Source: Acarospora socialis | Taxonomy: Eukaryota > Ascomycota > Lecanoromycetes > Acarosporales > Acarosporaceae | Length of the DNA stretch: 64,000 bases | Reading direction: 5' to 3' | NCBI GenBank assembly: GCA_025617375.2 | Contig: JAMYGW020000012.1 | Coordinates: forward strand, 62,001 to 126,000 | Translations under genes and position numbers: made by a program | Part shown: in pieces, positions 11,211-22,851 of the stretch | Position numbering within the stretch: position 1 is the first letter of the stretch | Layout: every line of letters begins with the position of its first letter | The notes under the pieces: model-generated | What the model saw: only the letters and a program-made list of their open reading frames with translations | Told to the model about the DNA's origin: nothing | Database searches by the model: none

Positions 11211-12170
11211 ATGTCATTTCTGAACCCTCAAACTGGAGGGTCCTACAGGCCACACCCTCGCCGACAAGACCTTCCACCTTCTCCGTAACTTTCTCCAGCC
11301 GGACAAGGCCTTGTCGCTAGAGTCAACCGCCAAAGCAATTCTGGACATCTTGCCGGAGAAGCTCCATATTCAACTGAGGTTTGGTCATTTGGCGAAGTTT
11401 GCATCGAACTTGCTGAACAAATCCCCTATCATCATCCGTCTCAGCTCGAGCTTGCTGCCCTTCCGGAGTGCCTTGGGAAGTCGACCAAACTCGGTCAAAC
11501 ACACTTCTCAAGGGTAAATACCTTGGGCATTTCGAGATGGTGGATAATGTCAATTGTCACTAATGATTGCCAGAATACAAATACAGGACAATATTTCAGG
11601 TACCAGCGTCTGGGAGAGTCCCTCAGGGATTCGTTGAGTGGTAGGTCCTGTGAAGTCCTCCTACTTGAATACCCCGGGTACTCTACCGCTAGCTAAAGCG
11701 GTTTTTACAGAGCCCGACCCAGACAATCCAAGAGAGTATACCAACTTTCATGCGTTTGCAGCCAATCTCCATCAACGTCGCATTTTCCCCACCGATCCCA
11801 CATGGGCTATATGGGCACAACGTGACGCACACGAAGCCCCTCGAGAAGGGCAGGGCAGCCTCCAAGATGCCTACGTGTTAGCGGCGGCACAATGGATCTT
11901 ATCGTACGGGCAGAGCTTCTTCAAGCAGCTCTTATTCCCAGGAGACGTCTCCTCCGATGACTTGCAACTATGGAGCCCAGGTCCGCTCTACGATGGCAAA
12001 GCATCCCTTTCCCTCCAGAGATGGCATTTTGGAGGGATGGGTTCAATGCTGCGGCCGCTGTGGACCGGGGGGAGGAGAAGGGGCTCGGTCAAGAGTGTAA
12101 GATCGTGGCGGCGAAAGCGGCAGAAATGATGAAATTCGTTGGAGAAAATTATGAAATTCTGAATGTTCTA
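11211..12170 (+). pseudogene. DUF3632 family gene, decayed by frameshifts
   Basis: The conserved DUF3632 blocks follow one another in order but in different frames. They are FLQPDKALSLESTAKAILD (about 11290-11350), STEVWSFGEVCIELAEQIP (about 11370-11430), YQRLGESLRDSLSG (about 11600-11645), YTNFHAFAANLHQRRIF through SPGPLYDGK (about 11735-12000), then FWRDGFNAAAAV and QECKIVAAKAAEMM (about 12030-12140). A normal intron (about 11514-11573, GTAAAT..CCAG) is still visible. Apart from it, at least three single-base shifts are needed to join the blocks: near 11355, near 11645 and at the TTTTGG run near 12030. The opening ATG at 11211 is also out of frame with the next block. Few stops have accumulated, so decay looks recent. 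Sequencing error is an alternative. The family's function is unknown. Confidence 0.75.
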
Positions 12171-12271
12171 ATTGACTGCTATCTTTCACCTATCATTGTA
12201 CAGTCTACGAAGATTTATTTTTCTTTTTTGGAAGTGGCAGCCTCGTTGAACTCAACAATCGTGCATCAGGT

Positions 12272-13749
12272 TTAGAGCTCCATCCTTGCCCTCATCTCTT
12301 CCCGCTCAAACCTCTCCCTGACTTGCTTACATTTCTTCCCCTCCGCACATCTGACCGGCCCCTCCTGTCTGCGTTTTGCGAATTCCACTGCTCCTTTAGC
12401 GGTCGCGAAGATAAAGTCCGGGCGGTTGCCCTTCCCCTCCTTATCATCTTCGTTCTCCGCATCTAGCACCTTAAGCGTGCTCTCCGCTACCGAGTCTCTC
12501 AATGCATCCTGAACTGCAGATCTAAACCTCGAGTCTGATGCGCAGGAGCCAGTAAGTATGAGCTGAGTGATTTGCGGCTTGAAAGATTGGACGAGGGCGC
12601 GGATGCGGTTGATTACCGCGGCCCAGTACACGTTTTTGAACTCGGCCTCTACGTCGGGATTACAATCTAGCGCATCCGACCTCCCTAGCGCCAATGCAGG
12701 ATCAATGAACGCCTTTCCCAGTGAGCCATCCTTTACACTTTTCAAGCTCTCGATCGTCCCGCTTAGGCTATGCGCGGAGAAGTCGAGATGCAAGAGCCGC
12801 TGGGTAGGGAAGTGATCTTCTTCACGTTCGCAGGCATATGCGTCAATGTATTGCTCACAGAGCCCCATCCCAAACCCGGCGTAGGCGGACGACGTGGCAT
12901 ATAAGTGCTCCGGCTCAGCCATCAAATTTCTGAGACCTACGTAATCGAATACATCGGTAATTTCTTCGTTCGTGAGTTTTATCCTATCGGGTGAGCTTAG
13001 AACTGCTGCGGTTACTTTTTGTCCATCTCCTAGCGCGGCTTCAGTTTGGATCTTGAGCATTGAGATCATGTCCGCGAGGACGGCGGTCTCAGGATTTGCG
13101 GGGCGGTCTAAAGTTTTATTCAAGATGCGTTGGCCGCGAGACTTCAAATACTGTAGTATTTCCCATGTCGAGGGTTCATCGTCGTCAGGAATGCGATTTT
13201 GCGGGCGGGTGGCGAGGCGGCGTAGGAGGGAGGTGTAGGAGGGCGTCCCATCAATTCGGGCGATGGTCTGATAATTGCCGTAATGAAACCTTATAGCTGC
13301 CGTGCTGTTGTAGAATCTTCCGTTAATAGTCTTGCTAGTAGAAAGAGGTATAGATAAGATCAGGGGGGAAAGGAGAAGGAGAGATAGAAAGAAGTTAGCC
13401 AACGGTAAGGAAGAGATGCACGAAGGAGTATTGCTGAATATAAGGAAGAAGACAACATTAAAGAATGTATGAGTGCAAGATGGAGAGGCGGAGAGTAAGA
13501 GACTTGAAATAAGTCAAGCAAAACAAATACATACCCGTACCCCATCTCCAGCGCAAACCCTACCCCTGGTGCCCGGATCTGCTCGATCCTCGGACACGTC
13601 TTGCATTTCGGGAGGGGGCAGATGCGGAGGGCTTCTTGGGAAGGTTCGGGTGGTGTTGGCTGGGACGAGCTAAAGACGGGGCCAGATTGCATAAGGAGGG
13701 TGAAGACCTTGACAAAGAAGAAGGATTGATAGAAGCTAGGGAGATACAT
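12272..13749 (-). CDS. Secreted Hsp70/actin-fold-like (ASKHA-like) protein
   Basis: Two exons on the minus strand, 13749-13535 and 13304-12272, give 415 aa. The intron (13534-13305, 230 nt, GTATGT..ACAG) was chosen because joining gives FALEMGYGTAAIRF. That resembles the first phosphate-binding hairpin of the Hsp70/actin fold as seen in a fungus-specific protein group. Later blocks fit the same group: SSAYAGFGMGLCEQY near the middle, LILTGSCASDSRF and DFIFATAKGAVEFAKRR near the end. The N-terminus reads as a signal peptide (SFFFVKVFTLLMQSGPVFSS). The nucleotide-binding residues are weak, so ATPase activity is doubtful. The group has no assigned function, and family placement rests on recalled pattern rather than a search. 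Confidence 0.6.
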
Positions 13750-14630
13750 AGTAGTCAAGATGTGGTGTTGGTAAAATGTTGTAAAGGAAAGAAAGAGCAA
13801 AAGAGCCGTGAGATGATGCAGACGGTGTAGGTATGATAATCTTTCAGGCAACAGATTCAACCACAGACGACAATATCGATTGGTGATGCCTGTCTTAGCC
13901 AGTCAAACGTAGAATATGAAAATCTAGCCTCCAAGCCCAACGGACAACCCGCCGTAGAATCTAAAGGCCACCGTTGAACCCACAGGCGCTGCCGGCAAGA
14001 TTCCGTCCAGACTAATCAAGACCAACTGCGACGCGGACAAGAAATTTCAAGATCACCAAGGCCTGGAAGGTGGCCAAGCTGTTCGCCAATGCGCAGACAG
14101 CATTCTGTGTTGGGTAGGTATCAGTACGACATCCTGCACACGCAGTGGCTCAGCAAAGATGATTGCGGTAACAGCAGCGGTTCCCTGTGTCAGTCACCCT
14201 CACATCAAAGCCATAAAGCTGGGTGGTCACTTCTGACAGGATGTCTTCTGACAGGATGTTCAAGGTTGACAAGCTCTAATGCGCTGAATATGTGTTCAAG
14301 GTCATTAGACTCCCTACTACTCTGGTACTTTGCCTAATATTGTGAAGATACTCAGCGGGAATGACTTGCTGCGACTCGTACAGTACAAATACAGCTAATG
14401 TAAGGTACTGTATTTCCAGTTGTACGCGGGTCCCAGCTACCGACAGAACTCTATCGACCGGCATATACTGCGCAATTATTAATGTATGAACTCCAGGGTT
14501 CTTGACAGCAGATATGATTAGGGTGCGGCGTAATTAGATTCTCATTGCCATCCCAAATGCCGTTATATTTGGTGCCCTGTATTTGAATGATGAATATCAC
14601 ATCGACAAAAAGCTCAGCCATACGCTGTTG
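13750..14630. other. Intergenic, divergent promoter region
   Basis: It separates the divergent ASKHA-like gene (minus) and DUF3431 gene (plus). A near-direct repeat, tctgacaggatgt, occurs twice in a row near 14229-14255. No gene or RNA recognised. Confidence 0.4.
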
Positions 14631-15599
14631 ATGAGGGCATCTGTTCGCTCCGCCATTGTGGCATTTGTGCTTCTCTTCATTGTGCTTTTCACCCGTCATT
14701 TTCGTGGAAGTCCTTCTACTTGGGATGGAAACAGCTCGGCTGCGCATCCTGATGATGTTGAAGTTCACCAATCCCTGGTGCCTGACACACAAGCTTTAAC
14801 GACCGCCACCAGTACACATGTCCCACAGAAATCTCTGACTATTTCGACCTTTGCAGCGTCCGCAACCTCAAATGATGACGGCCTCCATGCAACGGCGACA
14901 CCGGGCAGCAAGGTGATAGTGATGGCCAAGCTCGAGAGCGAAGACACGGACTGGGTGGCCGAAAACCTGCCCGAGTGCGCAAAGCCGTGTACTCCTTCCT
15001 GTCGCTGGTACTGATCAACCACAAACAGCTGGGACCGCGCCATCTACACAGTTGACAACCCCAACGCAACCCTGCACACGCCCATCAACAAAGGCCGCGA
15101 AGCAATGGCCTACCTGACCTACATCATCTCGCACTACACCGACCTGCCCGAGACGCTCGTCTTTCTCCACAGCCACAGGGACGGGTACCCGAAGGCCTGG
15201 CACACGGACGCCGAGGCCTACGACAACGTAGCTTCCCTTAAGATGCTGAACATCGGCTTCGTGCAGCGCAACGGCTATGCTAACCTGCGCTGCATCTTCG
15301 TGCCCGGCTGCCCGGACGAGATCCAGCCGTTTCGCGAGCCGTGGGAGGCGCACCGACATGCGGAGCATCTGATGCCGGATGTCTGGCGGTACATGTTTGG
15401 GAACGACGAGGTGCCGAGGGCGATTGCGGCGGCGTGCTGCAGTCAGTTTGCTGTCTCGAGGAAGCAGGTTCGCGCGAAGTCGGTGACGGAGTATGAAAGG
15501 TTCCGGCAATGGCTTGTCGATACGGAGGAGAACGATTATTGGAGTGGGAGGGTGATGGAGCATTTGTGGCATGTTATTTTTGGCCAGGATCCTGTCTAG
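14631..15599 (+). CDS. DUF3431 family type II membrane protein
   Basis: Two exons, 14631-14974 and 15029-15599, give 304 aa. The ATG at 14631 puts a transmembrane segment right after a short basic tail (RSAIVAFVLLFIVLFTRHF, about residues 6-24), followed by a Ser/Thr-rich stem. The intron 14975-15028 (54 nt, GTGCGC..ACAG) restores VAENLPDWDRAIYTVDNP, a conserved DUF3431 block. The rest matches the family: NKGREAMAYLTYIISHY, TLVFLHSHRDGYPKAWH, and AACCSQFAVSRKQV near the C-terminus. DUF3431 proteins are common in moulds, have the look of lumenal glycan-handling proteins, and lack a proven activity. Confidence 0.85.
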
Positions 15600-16043
15600 T
15601 AGGTTTCTTGTGCCTTGTTTCGTCTCGTGTTAGATGTTACTGGCTGACCGGCTCCGCAAGTTGTCCCGAATTAGAGACTTGTTACTGTGAAGTATATGGT
15701 CGGTGTCAGATACTTAGCGAGATAGCATGAAGTGAGCCAGACATTCTTATGCGGGTCGCCAGGTAATACATGTGTGTGTGGTATGGAAGGAGCATTGGTT
15801 GTGTGTACAGGTGTGAGAGAACCTGGGGACCATCGGTAGCTTCGCGAATATTTACAGCAGTGTCAGTATGGCATCCTCAGCATTGTTGGACGACTAAAGT
15901 GGTTCCTGGAGTACTTTGGTTCATTGATAGGGTATCTACTTTGACAATAAACTCCGGAGCGCCCCAAAACGACCTGGTATCCTGGAGGTCCTCCCCCCCG
16001 ACAAAGGGGCGTACGCCCATATCGACTACAGGACGCCGCAAGC
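15600..16043. other. Intergenic between convergent genes
   Basis: It lies between the 3' ends of the DUF3431 gene and the CDF transporter gene. A run of eight C (about 15990-15998) is the only notable compositional feature. Confidence 0.4.
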
Positions 16044-17475
16044 TCAGAGCTCCTTTTTCAGGAAATGCTCCGGCTTGTGCGACGTCTCGTAGTCGATGTG
16101 GACGTACGCCCTCTCCACATCTGGCAAGCTCTCCAGCTTCGTCTGGAGTTCCTCGGCCACATCGTGCGAGGCACGAAGGGACTCGTCAGGCTCCATGACG
16201 ACGTCGACCTCCACGATGATACGGGGTCCGCTGTGGTATGCCCGGACGGTGTCGATGGCGGTGATCATCGGCGAATGCGTCATCGCTTGATGTTGGAGTT
16301 AGCATAACCTGGAAAGGGAGCTCTATGTTAGAGTACTTACCGATATACGTAATCCACTGCTGCATTTTGGTATCCGCCGTTACCCCGATCAGAAGCTGGA
16401 ACTCGGAATATGCGGTTCTCAGCCAGAGCGTCGAGATCAGGCAAGCGAGGATGATCGCGCCCATAGGGTCAATCCACCACTTCAGCTTGCTTCCACCAAC
16501 CGACGTCAGGATCCCGAAGCCATTGATGATGATATCGTTGCGATGATCTTCCCAGAGAATATGGATCTGAGAGTACACGTTGCGAAGAGACCAGCAGTAG
16601 AGAAATAAGGTCAGCTTGGTAGCGAAGGCGACACTGACCGCGATGACAGATGGAAGGTGAAAGTCCGTCGTATCCGAGTCAGACCCTGCAGCGAGATCGC
16701 GCGCGGAGAGAACAATCAGAATCCACGAGACAGCAGTCATGAGAAAGCAGAAGACGATGTTGCCGGCCGTCTCGATCCTAGCCTTTCCGGAAGGGAATTT
16801 TCGGGGGTCAACCGTCTTGACTGCGCGATTGCATGCGATGAGAGTCACGTTCGACATGGGATCGAACACCGCGTCCGCCATAGTCGTGAATAGAGATAAT
16901 GAACCAGATGCGATGGCGCCGTAGAGCTGGAGAATGGCAAGGCAGACATTTGCTGCAAAGGATCCGTGAACCGCAATCCGATACTTGAGTAGGTTGTTGC
17001 CATCGAACTCCTTGGCCTGCCGGACATGCTCGTCTACTGGTTTTAACAGCCTCTGGATGTTTTCGTTTTGGCTTTCGTAAAAGCCTTGGAGTTTCTTTGC
17101 CTTGTGCGCCTTCTTCGTGACGACAATAGGCCCACAACCATCGCGCCTGCGAGAGCTGTTTGCACGGATCTGATTGATTTCACTCGGAGTCTTGAGCTTA
17201 GACGAGAGCTGCAGAGGGTCATTCTCTCGCGTGTAACGCGGCGGTTGGCGACCTTCTAGGTCCACAATTCTAGCCGAGTGTAACGACGAGTATCGTGAAA
17301 TCGGATCGTTCTCGTCGCAGGGAGGAGTAACGGCCTCGAAGGAAGTACTGGCTCCGTCCTTATTTATATTGTTCGTTTGTGGAATCTGCGTGGATCCTTC
17401 TGACCGATCCGGGTGCAGGTGGAACGGGTTTGGGTGCATATATATCGCGTTGCTCAAGTTTGGCTCAGACGACAT
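16044..17475 (-). CDS. Cation diffusion facilitator (CDF) metal transporter
   Basis: Two exons on the minus strand, 17475-16341 and 16285-16044, give 458 aa. A long polar N-terminal region (about 170 aa) precedes the membrane domain. The CDF metal site is visible in transmembrane helix 2 (LFTTMADAVFDPMSN) and again in helix 5 (WEDHRNDIIINGFGI), giving the paired Asp/His pattern HxxxD/DxxxD of metal-proton antiporters. The intron 16340-16286 (GTAAGT..CAAG, GCTAAC branch site) joins QWITYI to AMTHSPMITAIDTVRAYHSG, the start of the cytosolic C-terminal domain. Members move Zn, Mn or Fe out of the cytosol or into organelles. The DxxxD-type first site recalls the Mn-type fungal branch, but the metal is not decided by sequence. 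Confidence 0.88.
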
Positions 17476-18217
17476 ATTGATTAATGGATGATTATAATAA
17501 TAACTGGTTTTGTTTCTTCTATTAAACCTTCACACGCAGAGTAGTTGTAGTTGTAATTGATGGTATGAATGGATTATTCCGACTTTTTTTAAGGAGTCGA
17601 ACACCGGCTGTCCGTTGATGAATACGGTATGAAAGAATGTGAATATGAAGTCGTTGGTTAGTGATGTTGTGTTGGTGGCCAACAGAGAAAAGGTAAACAT
17701 CCAACTCAATGAAGGGCAGAGGTGAGTACGGATGTATCGAATAAGGAAGGCGGTGAGGCTGGCTGTGCTGCTGGATCACGTGCTTGGGCAGCGAAGCTTG
17801 GACCATCAGCCCGTGTTTAAGACTTCAATCAACTCGTAAGGTAACGTCCAGGTTCTCTTTCAGAAAATCAATCACCATGTCTGATGATTTGTTGTGCACA
17901 AATGTCTTGGTGCTTTTGCTTTTTCCGTTGGGAAGGTTCAGAGCAGTGACTATCCACGACTACCTTACTCTTGGCTGGCACCAGGGTAATCGTGCTGTCT
18001 GTTGGCGCTTACATTGATTGAACGCTGTGCCGCAGCCCTGCGTCAGTTTCATGTATATTTATATGTATATGAAATCATAAAGTCTGGTTGTTATAATGCG
18101 GGGGAAAATCCGGCCGTACTACCTCCTTTACCTCTCAATCCTGGTATATGCTCTGCAAGCTCCACAGTTGGGCTGATAATTGTTTTGGTGGTCGAAGTGG
18201 AGAAAGAGGGCTGTATA
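17476..18217. other. Intergenic, divergent promoter region
   Basis: It separates the divergent CDF transporter (minus) and lectin-like gene (plus). No gene or RNA recognised; the longer frames (17522-17806, 17784-18017) lack any signature. Confidence 0.4.
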
Positions 18218-19843
18218 ATGATCAGGTCACAGCAACGACGAAGTCAAATTGCGAATTGGCGAAGAACGGTCTACGATGATGACCCAGAACCAGTGCCGAT
18301 CCAGCATGGGATTGAGGCAGTACCGATCACTTCGGGTCTCGAACAGATTGCAGCTGAACATGCTCGTCAAACGAATGCTCCGCAAGTAATGCTGGGTCAG
18401 GAGGAGAAGGAAACCCTTGCCAATGATCATGAACCCTCGCAGAGACCTCCGTTAGTATGTGGAGTGCCGAGGAAATTGTTCTGGATATTGGTGGCCGCAG
18501 TTGCAGTAGTGGTTGCCATAGCTGTCGCTGTTGGTGTCGCTGTACGGGTGAGACAGGCGCAAAACAACCCCTTGTAGGTGTTGCCAACACGTCCCTGATT
18601 TGCATCAATGCTGACTAGCGAAGGTCTCCCAGCGCGACAATATCGGCACCACCGAGCACATCATCAGCCTCAACTTCAACGGCCAAGCCAACATACAGAG
18701 CTTCTACGTCTGGGGCGTTCAAGGGCACAGGCATGGCGCTGTTAGACTTGGGCGTCGGTGCGGTGGACCTTTTCATATACTTTCAGGATTATACAGGCAA
18801 AATCCGATCTTCCGAACTCAAAGGCAATGCTTGGTCCAAAGGACCAACCTCTGACATCGTGGTGGGATCGAATGTGAAGAATGGGACGCCTATCTCGGCA
18901 ATCTCTTACACCCAGAATATGACTATGATGGTAGGACAGACAGGACTCCCATATGTCATGGTGACGGTGATGAGCGTAGCACTAAAGCTTTGGCCTGATA
19001 GGTGCATCTCTACTACATCGATTCCTTCAGCATCGTCCAGGAAGCGATCAAGTCAAATACCTCGAACAAATGGATCAACGGATCTTTGGGCGCCTCGAAC
19101 TGGCAAGCATCGGAGAGCTCCAGCGTAGACTTGGCGGCCTGTTATAATGATCGATACTACAACGATACCGGCAACGGCGCCGGAATACGATTGTTTTACG
19201 GAGTCGGTAGCAGCGACGTGCATGAGCTTAGTTATTCTTTCGGAACCCAGGAGTGGAGAGGGGGCTACTCATTTGCCGGTGTCAACGGCGAAGGAGGCAT
19301 TTCTTGCGCGGGTGCCGGTTCCGGCATCTCGTATCTGTATCTCCTGAACGAACAAAACCAGCTAGAGCTTTGGTGGCACGACTTCGATAGCTCTAAACCA
19401 AATGACCCCAAACATCCGCCCGATACATGGGTCAAAGGTATGTCTTTATCAATGTCATTACTCATGCCCTCGTATCCTCTTCTCGCCGACGCTTCAACTC
19501 ACGATTGGGAATCTCCACAGGCCCTGCTACCACCACACCCGTCCGTGCCAAGTCGGCAGTCAATTACGACAATTACGTCTACTTCCAAGACCCGTCCGAC
19601 AACATCATCGGCATTCAGCCCACGCCCGGCGCAGAGAATTCAACTTGGAACACCTCGTTCCATGTCGGTGGTGGCGTGGAAGCCCTGCCTGGGACGAGAA
19701 TCGCGTCGACCACCTTCTTTCCGACCTCGGATACGCCATCAGAGCTGCACGTCTTCTTTCAGGTAGATGGCAGCGATATCACCGAGTATCTCAGGGGGCA
19801 GAATGGCGGGCAGTGGTCTTCGAATAGTGTGCCGGTTGGTTGA
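18218..19843 (+). CDS. Membrane-anchored fungal fucose-specific-lectin-like protein
   Basis: Four exons, 18218-18573, 18624-18930, 19002-19437 and 19521-19843, give 473 aa. The protein has a cytosolic tail of about 85 aa, a single transmembrane helix (LFWILVAAVAVVVAIAVAVG), a Ser/Thr-rich linker (SPSATISAPPSTSSAS) and a repeated beta-propeller-like domain. Repeat blocks such as LYYIDSFSIVQE, IRLFYGVGSSDVHELSY, LYLLNEQNQLELWW and VYFQDPSDNIIG resemble the six-bladed fucose lectin family (AAL/FleA). The second exon uses acceptor GCGAAG at 18623, because the nearer TAG would leave the wrong frame. The other introns have GTAGGA..ATAG and GTATGT..ACAG ends. It probably sits at the cell surface or in the secretory path and binds glycans; sugar specificity is inferred. 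Confidence 0.8.
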
Positions 19844-20513
19844 TGAGTTTAGGTGACATCTCCGTATATCTGTGGTCATAGCAGTTGTATCATATGGTTG
19901 TCTTCTGTAAAAGCGTCCGAAGTTAGCGTCTGCATACGATCCCTTATACAGTTAAATTATGACGTTGGCATTGGTGGCTGTGGAGCTTGAATGTTGTCTA
20001 TTGATTGGATGCTTTTTCGATAACTCATCTAGTCTCTTCGAGGGTACCTAGGTAAGATAGATGCGTCATATGAGAAACAAGAAGTATCCCTATGATCACT
20101 TTCTGCCCTGATCGTATTATATAAAGATTATTGCCGTGATATGAACTTAAAGTGGCGTGTCTGCCTCTAATATCAAAGCTGAGAAGAATATCATACAGCT
20201 AAGCACAAGATCAAACATCAAGCCTTAAAAGGAAATAGACGATTAATCCAGAGGGGTCTATAGAAAGCCCCTTTCTGATGCCCTTACTGCAGATTTTGGT
20301 GGGAAATTCAAATAGTCGGCAGGGCCATTCCTCGACCCTTGCGTATGATGAAGCCTTTCCGAAGAATTTCGCCGGTCCTGCTTTCGAGTCGTTGGTATCA
20401 GGCATATGCTGAGCTTAAATGCGTACAAGTTTCTGATAGCACTTGCAGCGGAGGTTAGGTACCACAAAACCACTCAACACGCGCGAGTGAAGACAACACT
20501 GCTCCAATCTTCA
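19844..20513. other. Intergenic between convergent genes
   Basis: It lies between the 3' ends of the lectin-like gene and the Zn2Cys6 gene. Two overlapping minus-strand frames (20211-20473) show no family features. Confidence 0.4.
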
Positions 20514-22354
20514 CTATTGTTCTGATTCCGTCGCATGCTCCAGACCGATATGATTGTCTATTTGTCCGCTCTTTGTTGATTCCCCTCGCTCCGGCGCGCC
20601 TTCGCTCGACGCTTGAATGCTAGGCTCCGTCTTACTCTCCGGCACGTCGACCAGCGCCTTCTCCGGTGCATCATTAGAGACTTGCTCTATCACGTCATTA
20701 GGCTTTGCTAATCCTTGCTCACTAAGCTCCGGTTCTTCGTGAATTTCCAGGACATCCTCGGTCGCCACACGAGGGTCTCGGGGGTATTCTGTCCTGCCAT
20801 GATCATCTTCTTCCTCGTCCCCTTCATCGCCATTCCCTTCCCGCCCCTCGAGCATCTCCTCTTCTCTTACTTCCCGCCAGGAGCATTTTGCATGCTTCCT
20901 GGTGCATCCCTCGCAAGCGGTAAGTTTCTTCAGACAGTCCATGTGCAGTCGCCGGCAACGATCACATGGTGGAAGGACCCTGTCGCCTTTTTGCAAGTGC
21001 CCCATCCGCGCCACCATCTCAGCTTTGTATGGCCCACCGTCGTCCTTCTCGGGCGGTAAAGGTTTGGCATACGGAAGGAGCGAGGAAGGGGTGTTGGGGA
21101 TCGGAACCGCAGAGGCGGAATTCAGAAGGAGGGTGGCGTAGTCGCCGGTATCGAGAGAATTCCTCGAGTGTTGCCTTGAGTCCAAGTGCATTACGGGATT
21201 TGAGGCTGCCGGCGAACGGCGAGAATCAGAGAGGGAAGTGCGCCTCGAACTGTTGTCGCGGGCCGATTGATCGTGATGCCGACGCTCATTTGAAAAAAAG
21301 AATCTGGTCATGAGCTCTGCGCGAGTGGCTGGCGACGCTCCACGTACAGACGTGCCATTCACAATCGTCACATTGCTAGTATTAGGCATCTCCTGCGTGT
21401 GCCCTATCGGAGCTAGTGAGCTGTTAGCCTGACCCAGACGGCGTGCGTTAACCGCGACAAAGCCGGAGGCTGGAGAATGCGACTTCCGGTCATCTCCGTT
21501 AGGGTGTGCGCTTGACGAAGCCTGCATGCTGTTTCCTATGTCTTGCAGCGGTACCGGGCTGGCTGACCGCCCTGCAAGGCTTCTCTGCACGGCGGCTTCG
21601 GCTTCTCTCCTGGTGACAATGGCATTCCTTCGATTCTTGAGGCGATGATTAAGCTGCCTTGCGCGAGCAGAGACTGTCACATATACAGCTTAACACACCT
21701 GATGCGAATCACCAAAACGTGTATGAGGTGGTGCCTACCTTGATCAGCTAGCTGAACAATCTGGGTCAGATTCTTCTCCAGAATTTTCAGTGTTCCCAGT
21801 TCCTTCTCTTCGTCCTCCACAATCGGCTGCGGCGGAATCAACTTCTGTGGCATACCGGAAGCAATCAATACGTAGTCCTCCTCGGAGATCTCGACTCTGC
21901 TCTGCTTCGTATAGAATTGGCACACCCTGACGCCGTTCCGCATCTTCTCCAAATTGAACTGTTCCGGCTTGTTCCTCGCAAACTCGACGACATCCAGCCA
22001 ACTCACGGTAGTTCCTTCCTTCCCGTGGGTCTTCAACACTCTCGGAGGTCCATCGAAAAGCCTCTCGAAGCGCTTGATGAGGATGGGCCCAAGTGGTTTG
22101 GCCCCAAGATTTCCTGCCATGCTCTCGTGTCGCTGCAGGACTCCATCGTAATCACCGATGAGGGTCAAGATTGAAGGTAACGTATCCTCTGCAGATACTA
22201 CCGGGAGGTTCTCAGCGTATTGACGTGCTAGGTAGTTGATTTGGAGATGGTTGGTATGTGCTTTCACCGGTTTGACCGCAGGAGCGGGGGCCTCTCCGGA
22301 AGAGCTTCTTTTGCGCTTGGCGGTAGCAGGAGTCGTACTCTGCCTCGATTCCAT
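20514..22354 (-). CDS. Nuclear-type protein with C-terminal Zn2Cys6 cluster
   Basis: Two exons on the minus strand, 22354-21739 and 21673-20514, give 591 aa. The chosen ATG opens MESRQSTTPATAKRKRSSSG, a basic nuclear-targeting-like stretch. Another in-frame ATG at 22489 would add 45 residues (636 aa) and cannot be excluded. The intron 21738-21674 (GTAGGC..ACAG) joins IVQLADQ to VSARARQLNHRLKNRRNAI, a helical basic region. Near residues 440-470 is a full binuclear zinc cluster, CDRCRRLHMDCLKKLTACEG and on to CTRKHAKC (spacing C-x2-C-x6-C-x6-C-x2-C-x6-C). In most fungal transcription factors this cluster is N-terminal and followed by a regulatory domain; here it is late and followed only by an acidic tail. 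A chromatin or DNA-binding role is likely; targets are unknown. Confidence 0.75.
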
Positions 22355-22851
22355 TGTTGGTCGCTTGAGATAATCTGAGTGATTTTTTTGAACGTCTGGA
22401 GTGCAAGCGCATTTACTGCGAAGGGCGTAAGCGGAGAAGTCTGTCTCCTCGGGATCAGTCAAAGGCCGCGGAATGCGGAGGGTAACCATACCAGATGAGC
22501 TAAAGCAGTGCGATAGGAATCATGCTGCGCCTACTCAAGCAAGAAGTAGAGGGAGTACTGTAGACAGCTCCGCAGTGTCAGGAAGTTTTCGAGGATTGAT
22601 ATGAGAGCAAAGACGATCTGGGGTTGAGGGCGAAGACGAGGGCGAGGGCGGGGCGGACGAGCGTGCCGATCCCCACACCCCCCTACGCACGCGGCGCTAC
22701 CTACCGTGGTGGTGGTGGTGGTGATCAACTTAACTTACCACTCGTAGGTAGTCTCCGGGTTTAGCGCAACAAGTGTTACCTACAAATACGGAAAAGCTCC
22801 GCGATCATCAATTACCTCAATTCTTAACACCCAACACATCCATGATAATCT
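22355..22851. promoter_or_regulatory. Divergent promoter region (Zn2Cys6 protein / LSM7)
   Basis: About 500 bp lie between two divergent starts. It contains a short (GGT)n microsatellite near 22704-22721 and a TACCTACC word just before it. If the Zn2Cys6 gene starts at 22489, the region shrinks to about 360 bp. Confidence 0.45.
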
